6,172 nt of DNA, taken from contig SPDF01000100.1 of the NCBI GenBank assembly GCA_004525055.1, forward strand, positions 1 to 6,172. Reading direction: 5' to 3'. Shown here piece by piece: positions 1 through 5,259 of the stretch. Source of the stretch: Gemmatimonadales bacterium. GTDB lineage: Bacteria > Gemmatimonadota > Gemmatimonadetes > Gemmatimonadales > GWC2-71-9. The notes under the pieces are model-generated. The model was not told where the DNA came from. It was given only the letters and a program-made list of their open reading frames with translations, and made no database searches. Within the stretch, counting starts at the first letter, position 1. Every line of letters begins with the position of its first letter. The position numbers and the translations under genes are program-made.

Positions 1-518
1 CCGGCGGGGAGCGGCCATCGCACCGCCCGCGTGGTTTCCGCCGACACCACGAGCACGTTGAGATCCCGCCGCACGTCGAGCCGCTGGAACGCGTCGTCCA
101 GCACGAGGACCTCCGCCCCCTCTTCCGCGGCCCGGGCCGCGCCGGCGACCCGATCGGGGTTCGGGATCACGAGCGCCTCCGGCACGTCGTGACGATGCAC
201 GAGCACCTCGTCGGCGCCGTACCCCCGCAGCAGGATCCCGGGGCGCAGCCCCTGAGCGGCGTAGTGCCTGGCGATCCACGTCGCGAGGGGCGTCTTGCCT
301 GAGCCGCCGACGGTCAGGTTCCCCACCGCGACGGATGGCAGTGGCAAGTCGTGCGCCGCACGCCACCCGCGTCGAAAGGCGAGTTCACGCAACACCATGC
401 CGGCCTTCCAAAGGCCTGCCGCCGGCAGCAACCCGACCCGTGCCAGCCTGGCCCCGAACCGATGGCTGGTCCAGAGCCAGCGGATCAGTCGGTGGGTGTC
501 GCCGTGCCGTCGGGCCAT
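1..518 (-). CDS. lpxK: LpxK, tetraacyldisaccharide 4'-kinase (3' end cut by window edge)
   Basis: LpxK phosphorylates the 4' position of the tetraacyldisaccharide-1-phosphate at the inner membrane, giving lipid IVA. The first 172 residues are visible and the frame runs off the left edge. The N-terminus has a basic and hydrophobic stretch (about 11-45), typical of the membrane-binding helix. The P-loop is GNLTVGGSGKTP (66-77, Lys75), followed by LLRGYG (96-101) and VLDDAFQR (139-146), where the family usually has DDGFQH. The visible part ends at WPLPAG, the family's WLLPAGPLRE region. Asp103 (ADE) aligns with the catalytic Asp99 of Aquifex LpxK, but the roughly 20 residues that normally separate it from RGYG are absent. 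The ATG at 518 lies 34 bases inside the acyltransferase gene and has GAGAGG eight bases upstream. Identity is clear from motif order and context. Confidence 0.92.
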   Translation of the reverse strand, partial: MARRHGDTHRLIRWLWTSHRFGARLARVGLLPAAGLWKAGMVLRELAFRRGWRAAHDLPLPSVAVGNLTVGGSGKTPLATWIARHYAAQGLRPGILLRGYGADEVLVHRHDVPEALVIPNPDRVAGAARAAEEGAEVLVLDDAFQRLDVRRDLNVLVVSAETTRAVRWPLPA

Positions 519-1144
519 CGCGCAATCCTCTCAGTTTCGTCCATGGCCAGCCGGGCCTGGGAAACGGCCGCCGCCAACTGCTCCGCGCCCGGCGCCACCC
601 TGAACGGCGCACCGTACGCCACCCGCACCCTCGCAAACGGCTTCGGGACGCAGAATCGATCCCATGAATGTAGCCGCCACGCCGATTTCGCTTCGGCATA
701 AACCGGCAGGACCGGGACGCCGGCTCGCTGTGCCGCGGCCAGCACCCCCGATTTCATCTCCCGACGGGGGCCACGCGGGCCGTCCGGGGTGAGGGCCACG
801 ATTGCCCCCCGCTCCAGCTCCCTGCTCGCCGCGATCAGCGCGCCGACCGCCCCCCGGGAACTCGACCCACGCACCAGTCGATAGCCGATCGACTCGGCGA
901 AATCCGACAGGTACTGCCCATCGCGTGCCTGGCTCACGACGATGACCGCCCGGGCCTTCCGGTGGTGCCAGAGCAGCGGCAACAGGGTCTCATGCCAGAG
1001 CATGCAAGCGAACCCGTTGCCAGCGGCCACCAAGCCGTCCCAGGCCTCCCGGTTGACGTACTCGAACCGCCAACTGGCCGCCACGATGCGGGCAAGGGGG
1101 GGCGCGACCCAGCCGACCACCTTCGGCGGCACCCGGATCTTCAC
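485..1144 (-). CDS. DUF374 / LPLAT-family acyltransferase, candidate lipid A late acyltransferase
   Basis: This 219-residue protein belongs to the lysophospholipid acyltransferase superfamily, in the DUF374 branch. Visible motifs are MLWHETLLPLL (48-58), with His51 as the likely catalytic residue where the family usually has WHGRLLP; VVSQARDGQYL (69-79); RGSSSRGAVGAL (92-103); and TPDGPRGPRREMKSG (119-133). A hydrophobic N-terminal stretch (about 9-24) may be a membrane anchor. The gene lies between lpxB and lpxK, so lipid A or its precursor is the obvious acceptor. As I recall, the secondary acyltransferase LpxJ of Helicobacter and Campylobacter is assigned to this kind of family, and no LpxL/LpxM gene is seen here. 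The start is taken as the GTG at 1144, which overlaps the lpxB stop by 4 bases. A GTG at 1132 has a better ribosome binding site (AGGTGA at 1141-1146, 8 bases away) and could be the true start. A role in phospholipid synthesis cannot be excluded. Confidence 0.88.
   Translation of the reverse strand: MKIRVPPKVVGWVAPPLARIVAASWRFEYVNREAWDGLVAAGNGFACMLWHETLLPLLWHHRKARAVIVVSQARDGQYLSDFAESIGYRLVRGSSSRGAVGALIAASRELERGAIVALTPDGPRGPRREMKSGVLAAAQRAGVPVLPVYAEAKSAWRLHSWDRFCVPKPFARVRVAYGAPFRVAPGAEQLAAAVSQARLAMDETERIARWPDGTATPTD
527..532 (-). promoter_or_regulatory. Ribosome binding site of lpxK
   Basis: GAGAGG on the minus strand lies eight bases before the lpxK ATG at 518. It sits inside the coding end of the acyltransferase gene and supports this start although it makes a 34-base overlap. 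Confidence 0.7.
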
Positions 1145-1146
1145 CT
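1141..1146 (-). promoter_or_regulatory. Possible ribosome binding site for the acyltransferase gene (alternative start at 1132)
   Basis: AGGTGA on the minus strand contains both the GTG at 1144 and the lpxB TGA stop. It lies eight bases before an in-frame GTG at 1132. If it works as a ribosome binding site, the protein starts four residues later, at MPPKVVGW. The sequence alone does not settle which start is used. Confidence 0.4.
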
Positions 1147-2259
1147 GGCGAGAAGCTCCGCGGCCATGGCCGCCACCCGCGCCGATGCACCCGGCGCGCC
1201 GAGCCTCCCGCGCACCTCCGCCAGCGCCGCCAATTGGGCGACTCGCGCCGGATGCCCCTCGGTGAGCAGGTTGCCGAGCGCGGCGGCCAGCGCCGGGACG
1301 GTCATCGCTTCCTGCAGGAATTCCGGCACCACTGCGCGCTCCGCCACCAGGTTGGCCAGACTCACCCACTGTACCGTGACGACACGCCGGGCCACCGCAA
1401 AGGTCAGCGGGTTCATGCGATACGCCACGGCCATCGGGACATCGGCCAACGCCGCTTCCAGTGTCGTGGTGCCCGACTTGGCGAGGCAGGCGTCTGCCGC
1501 GGCAAGCACGGTGCCCCCGTCGGCGTGCAGTCGCACCACTCCCGGATCGGGATAGGTGCCCGCCGGAGTGACCGCAACCACGACCTCGTCGCACCGGCCC
1601 TCGGCGCGCAGGCGTTCCGCCACCGCCAGAAAGGTCTTCCAGTGACTGCGTACTTCCTGTTCACGACTGCCCGGGAAGAGCGCGAGCACGCGCGCCTCCG
1701 GTGCAATGCCGAGCGCCGAGCGTGCATCCGTACGGCTGGGCGGCGGCGGCCGGTCGAGGAGTGGATGCCCGACATAGTCCGCGGACAACCCCAGTCCCGC
1801 AAAGAACGCCGGCTCGAAGGGCAAGATCACGGCGAGCCGGTCGACGGCAGCGGCCAATTTGCGCACCCGCCCCGGACCCCATGCCCAGAGCTGCGGCGGG
1901 ATGTAGTACAGCACCTTGCTCCCCGCCCGCATAGCCGCCCGTGCGGTGCGCAGATGAAATCCCGGGTAGTCGATCGGGAGGTAGAGATCCCATCGCCCCT
2001 CCCGAAACCCGGCGCGCAGGCGACGGTACAACTCGAGGTGCGCCGGAATGCGCCGGAGGATCTCGACGGCCCCCATGGCGCTCAGCCGCTCCATCGGGAA
2101 GAGAAGTTCCGCCCCGGCTGCCGCCATGCGCGGTCCGCCAACGGCATCGATCTGCGCCGCCGGCCAGCGGTCCCGGAGCGCCGCCACGACCTCGGCGCCG
2201 TGCAGGTCTCCGGATGGTTCCCCCGCGGACACCAGAATCCGGGGGGCGCGCTCTGTCAT
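1141..2259 (-). CDS. lpxB: LpxB, lipid A disaccharide synthase
   Basis: LpxB condenses UDP-2,3-diacylglucosamine with 2,3-diacylglucosamine-1-phosphate to form the beta-1',6 lipid A disaccharide at the inner face of the inner membrane. It is a GT-B glycosyltransferase of family GT19. The protein has 372 residues, against 382 in E. coli. The motifs are in order: SAGEPSGDLHGA (11-22), GGPRM (41-45), IDYPGF (96-101) with Asp97 matching E. coli Asp98, YYIPPQLWAWGPGR (118-131), YVGHPL (162-167), FPGSREQEV (195-203), KSGTTTLEAAL (261-271) and LANLVAERAVVPEFLQ (301-316). The ATG at 2259 is chosen because the conserved N-terminus starts there and its ATGA overlaps the preceding stop. The frame happens to stay open about 1.1 kb further upstream, but that stretch has no LpxB character. 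The ribosome binding site is weak, so translational coupling is likely. Confidence 0.97.
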   Translation of the reverse strand: MTERAPRILVSAGEPSGDLHGAEVVAALRDRWPAAQIDAVGGPRMAAAGAELLFPMERLSAMGAVEILRRIPAHLELYRRLRAGFREGRWDLYLPIDYPGFHLRTARAAMRAGSKVLYYIPPQLWAWGPGRVRKLAAAVDRLAVILPFEPAFFAGLGLSADYVGHPLLDRPPPPSRTDARSALGIAPEARVLALFPGSREQEVRSHWKTFLAVAERLRAEGRCDEVVVAVTPAGTYPDPGVVRLHADGGTVLAAADACLAKSGTTTLEAALADVPMAVAYRMNPLTFAVARRVVTVQWVSLANLVAERAVVPEFLQEAMTVPALAAALGNLLTEGHPARVAQLAALAEVRGRLGAPGASARVAAMAAELLAR

Positions 2260-3212
2260 GTCGTTCGCACCACCGCACCGACGCGCAAGGCGAGATCGAG
2301 TGCCGCGCGCCCCGCCGCGCCGGTCACGCCGCTGTTCGGTTCGCCCCGGGCCGCCCGCACGAACTCCGTCAGTTCGAGCCGCAGGGCGTCGCCCTCGGGC
2401 GCCTCGAGCACAATCTCCTCCACGACCTCTTCCAGGCTGGTGCCCGTGCCCCGCTTCCAGCTCGGGCGCACCCGCAAGAACGTGGCGTGACCGGTGGAGA
2501 GGTCGAGCGTCAGATACCCGGTCTCCTGGTAGATCCGCACCCGCCGCACGCGATGGCGACCGATCCGGGACGCCGTGATGGAGGCGACCGTCCCGCCGGG
2601 GAGTTCCAACCGCGCGTTGACTATATCGAGACGTGAAGAGAGCACCGCGGCGCCGATGGCGCGTACATCTGTGACCGCGGGCGATCCCGTCAGGGCGAGG
2701 AGCAAGTCCAGGTCGTGGATCATGAGGTCGAGCACCACCGACACGTCGGTCCCGCGGGGCGAGTACGGCGCGATACGCTCGGCCTCGATGTACCGTGGAT
2801 TCTCGACCGCGGGCAACGCCGCCCGCACCGCGCGGTTGTACCGCTCGATCTGCCCTACATGCAGGACCACACCGGCCTGCGCCGCCGCCGCCACGAGGGC
2901 GTCCGCCTCCGCCAGGGTCGCCGCCAGCGGCTTCTCCATCAGCACCGCGACTCCGCGTTCCAGCGCGCGCAGGCCAACCTCGGCGTGCACGGACGTTGGC
3001 ACGGCGACCGACACCGCCTTCACCTGCCCGAGGAGCGTGTCGACCTCCCTCACCACCGGCGCCCCGACTTCCGCGCCAACCCGCGCGGCCGTGGCCGGGT
3101 CGGCATCGTACACTCCGACAAGCTGTACCCCGTCGAGCGTTGCCAAGTGCCGCGCGTGGTGCCGGCCGAGAGCCCCGACACCGATCACGCCGACGGGCAG
3201 CCTCGCACTCAC
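2256..3212 (-). CDS. Gfo/Idh/MocA-family NAD(P)-dependent sugar oxidoreductase, GnnA-like
   Basis: This 318-residue protein has an N-terminal Rossmann fold with GVGALG (residues 11-16) and an acidic Asp36/Asp38 pair after the second strand. The family's EKP motif is at 93-95, with the catalytic Lys95. A C-terminal alpha/beta domain carries DLMIHDLDL, with Asp162 and His166. It starts at a GTG that overlaps the lpxA stop by 4 bases, and it ends inside the lpxB start (ATGA). Members of this family often sit in lpx operons. The best characterised relative in that position is GnnA of Acidithiobacillus ferrooxidans, encoded between lpxA and lpxB, which oxidises the 3''-OH of UDP-GlcNAc before GnnB transamination. 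GnnA activity here is inference from family and position. No GnnB gene is visible, so another nucleotide-sugar substrate, or a role in O-antigen or core sugar synthesis, is possible. The fold is certain; the substrate is not. Confidence 0.9.
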   Translation of the reverse strand: MSARLPVGVIGVGALGRHHARHLATLDGVQLVGVYDADPATAARVGAEVGAPVVREVDTLLGQVKAVSVAVPTSVHAEVGLRALERGVAVLMEKPLAATLAEADALVAAAAQAGVVLHVGQIERYNRAVRAALPAVENPRYIEAERIAPYSPRGTDVSVVLDLMIHDLDLLLALTGSPAVTDVRAIGAAVLSSRLDIVNARLELPGGTVASITASRIGRHRVRRVRIYQETGYLTLDLSTGHATFLRVRPSWKRGTGTSLEEVVEEIVLEAPEGDALRLELTEFVRAARGEPNSGVTGAAGRAALDLALRVGAVVRTT

Positions 3213-3985
3213 GCGGGAACGCCCCGTCCCGAGGATTCGATGAACCCGATGAATCGTTCGATTTCCGGGAGGTCCGGCAGGTCCAGCCGAGCGCGCTCGA
3301 TGGCCTGGCCGAGATTGAGGTCGGAGTTGAAGAACAGCCGATAGGCCCGCTTGAGACCGGCGATGGTCTGGGGGCTGAAACCGGCGCGCTGCAGGCCAAT
3401 GGAGTTCAGACCGTAGAGCTCCATCGGATTGCCGGCCGCCTTCACATAGGGGGGCACATCCTGATTGACACGGGTGCAGCCGCTGACGAAGGCGTAGCTT
3501 CCGACGGTCACGAACTGGTGGACGGCGGCCAGGCCACTGAGATTGGCATGATCGTGAATGGTCACATGGCCGGCAATTTGGGTGGTGTTGGCGATGATGA
3601 CGCGATCGCCGATGCGGCAGTCATGTGCGATGTGCACATACGACATCAGGAAACAGTTGGACCCGATCACCGTCTTGCCGGTGGCGGCTGTGCCCCGGTT
3701 CACGGTGACGTACTCGCGAATGACAGTGCCCTCCCCCACTTCCACCCAGGTGGCTTCCTCCTTGAACTTGAAATCCTGGGGCGGTCCCCCGAGGATGGAG
3801 CCCTCGCCAATGGAGACACCGGCGGCCAGACGCACGTAGCGTTGGAGCGTGGCCCGGGGGGCAATACTGCATCGGTCGCCGACCACCACATCGGGACCGA
3901 TAATCGCAAATGGTCCGACCTCCACATCCTGCCCGAGCTGCGCGCCGGGATCGACCAGCGCCGTCGGGTGGATGCGGCTGGTCAC
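3209..3985 (-). CDS. lpxA: LpxA, UDP-N-acetylglucosamine 3-O-acyltransferase
   Basis: LpxA starts lipid A synthesis by moving a 3-hydroxyacyl chain from ACP to the 3-OH of UDP-GlcNAc. The protein has 258 residues, against 262 in E. coli. Hexapeptide repeats fill residues 5 to about 190, followed by a helical C-terminus (SPQTIAGLKRAYRLFFNS). The catalytic base is His121 in VHIAHDC (E. coli His125), and AAVHQF (His156) matches E. coli His160. Gly169 falls where E. coli has Gly173, the residue that sets acyl length. E. coli His99 is replaced by Asn96 (VTVNRGT), a substitution I believe is common in this family. The start is GTG, and its GTGA overlaps the lpxC-fabZ stop by 4 bases, with GGTGG just upstream. 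The stop overlaps the next gene in the same way. Identity is very secure. Confidence 0.97.
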   Translation of the reverse strand: MTSRIHPTALVDPGAQLGQDVEVGPFAIIGPDVVVGDRCSIAPRATLQRYVRLAAGVSIGEGSILGGPPQDFKFKEEATWVEVGEGTVIREYVTVNRGTAATGKTVIGSNCFLMSYVHIAHDCRIGDRVIIANTTQIAGHVTIHDHANLSGLAAVHQFVTVGSYAFVSGCTRVNQDVPPYVKAAGNPMELYGLNSIGLQRAGFSPQTIAGLKRAYRLFFNSDLNLGQAIERARLDLPDLPEIERFIGFIESSGRGVPA

Positions 3986-4413
3986 CGATCCACCACCGCG
4001 GCCATCATCTCCGCTTCGACAGCCACCTTTCCGTCCACGTAGGCCACGCCCCGCATCTTGCAGGTCTTGCCGCGAAACTGCACCATCTCCAGCTCAAACC
4101 GCAGCTGGTCGCCGGGCAACACGGGCCGACGGAACTTCACCTTGTCGAGCGACATGAAGTAGATGACCTTTTCCTCGTTCATCTCCACCAACGAACCCAA
4201 GACCAACATGCCACCGACCTGGGCCATCGCCTCAATGATCAGCACGCCCGGCATGATGGGGTGGCCTGGGAAGTGGCCCTGAAAGAACGGTTCATTGATG
4301 GTGACGTTCTTGATCCCGACGATGCGCTTCCTTCCCTCGATTTCGATAATCCGGTCGACCAGCAGGAAGGGGTATCGATGGGGGATGATGTCCAGGATCC
4401 GCCCGATGTCCAT
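3982..4413 (-). other. FabZ hot-dog domain of the LpxC-FabZ fusion, with an in-frame ATG at its first residue
   Basis: This is the C-terminal domain of the fusion, about 143 residues, which is the usual length of a free-standing FabZ. It begins at an in-frame ATG (4413) reading MDIGRILDIIPHRYPF, the normal FabZ N-terminus. A GAGGG stretch lies 10 bases upstream (4424-4428). Whether that ATG is used for separate translation cannot be told from sequence. Confidence 0.9.
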
Positions 4414-5259
4414 GGCGATCCCGCCCTCGCGCTGCCCCGTTCGCGAGATCGCGCGCGCCAGCGCGATGTTGCCCTGGTGACTCGGTCGCGTCGCCACGAT
4501 ATGGGCCTGCACCCGTCCGCCGATCAACGTCAGGTCGCCAATCAGGTCCGCCGCCTTGTGTCGCACAAACTCGTCGGGCCACCGGAGGACCGTGCCCTCC
4601 ACGAGCCCGGTGTCGGTCAGCACGACCGCGTTGGCAGGCGATGCCCCCTGAATGAGCCCCTTGGCCTTCAGTCCATCGACCTCGTGGACGAATCCGAAGG
4701 TCCTTGCGCCCGCCAGCTCGCGGGCAAAGACCTCGGCAGTCACCTCATAGCTGCCGGCCTGCGACCCGATCAGGGGGTGCTGAAAGTCGATGGCGACCGT
4801 GACGCGCCCCGACCCGGCGGGCGAGACCACGTAGCTGGAGCCGCCCTCCGTCACCGTGAACGGTGCGAGGACCCGGAAGACGACCGGATCGCCCTCCTGC
4901 ATCCGCTCCCCGGCGCCCTGCAGGGCGTCGAACCAGGGTTTGAAGGAGCCGTCCAGCGCCGGTGGTTCCGGCCCGTCGATATCGATGTAGAGATCGTCGA
5001 TACCCAGCGCACCAACCGCCGCCAGGGCGTGCTCGACCGTGTGGATGGCCTCGTCGCCATGGCCAAGTACCGTGCGACGGTCGGTCGCTTCCACCTCCTC
5101 GAGGCGCGCTGCGATTTCCGGAGTGCCGGGCAAGTCGGTGCGCCGAAAAACCACTCGCCGGCCGGCCGGCGCCGGGCGGAAGGTCACGGTCACGCTCGCG
5201 CCGGTGTGGAGGCCCGCCCCGGTCAGGGCTGCTTCCCGCTCGATTGTTCGCCTAGCCAC
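3982..5259 (-). CDS. lpxC-fabZ: Bifunctional LpxC deacetylase / FabZ 3-hydroxyacyl-ACP dehydratase fusion
   Basis: This is one 425-residue protein with two enzymes. Residues 1 to about 272 are LpxC, the zinc deacetylase that commits UDP-3-O-acyl-GlcNAc to lipid A. The catalytic Glu76 and zinc ligand His77 are in HTVEH, the ligands His234 and Asp238 are in RHKAAD, and the general-acid His261 is in PSHQGN. Residues 283-425 are FabZ, which dehydrates 3-hydroxyacyl-ACP. Its catalytic His329 (GHFPGHP) and Glu343 (IIEAMAQ) have the 14-residue spacing of E. coli His54/Glu68. The linker is only about 10 residues. Such fusions are known from Bacteroidetes and related phyla. The GTG at 5259 is chosen because GAGG lies five bases upstream and the protein then begins MARRTIEREA, as LpxC should; the frame is open further upstream, but that part reads as nonsense antiphase to lpxD. 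The gene overlaps lpxD by 8 bases and lpxA by 4. No active-site residue is missing. Confidence 0.96.
   Translation of the reverse strand: MARRTIEREAALTGAGLHTGASVTVTFRPAPAGRRVVFRRTDLPGTPEIAARLEEVEATDRRTVLGHGDEAIHTVEHALAAVGALGIDDLYIDIDGPEPPALDGSFKPWFDALQGAGERMQEGDPVVFRVLAPFTVTEGGSSYVVSPAGSGRVTVAIDFQHPLIGSQAGSYEVTAEVFARELAGARTFGFVHEVDGLKAKGLIQGASPANAVVLTDTGLVEGTVLRWPDEFVRHKAADLIGDLTLIGGRVQAHIVATRPSHQGNIALARAISRTGQREGGIAMDIGRILDIIPHRYPFLLVDRIIEIEGRKRIVGIKNVTINEPFFQGHFPGHPIMPGVLIIEAMAQVGGMLVLGSLVEMNEEKVIYFMSLDKVKFRRPVLPGDQLRFELEMVQFRGKTCKMRGVAYVDGKVAVEAEMMAAVVDR

Noticed and set aside
1234..2490. A 418-codon plus-strand open frame opposite lpxB and the oxidoreductase.
   Set aside because: It runs across the junction of two well-supported minus-strand genes and has no domain character.
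2260..3399. The lpxB reading frame stays open on the minus strand for another 1.1 kb upstream, giving an apparent 752-residue protein.
   Set aside because: The upstream part overlaps the oxidoreductase and lpxA in another frame, is low-complexity Arg/Gly/Ala-rich sequence without domain character, and the conserved LpxB N-terminus begins at the ATG at 2259. Long chance frames are expected at this GC content.
5155..5176. A GC-only near-palindromic run (CCGGCCGGC type) that could look like a hairpin or terminator.
   Set aside because: It encodes the PAPAGRR loop of LpxC, lies inside the gene, has no following T-run, and is expected from the base composition.
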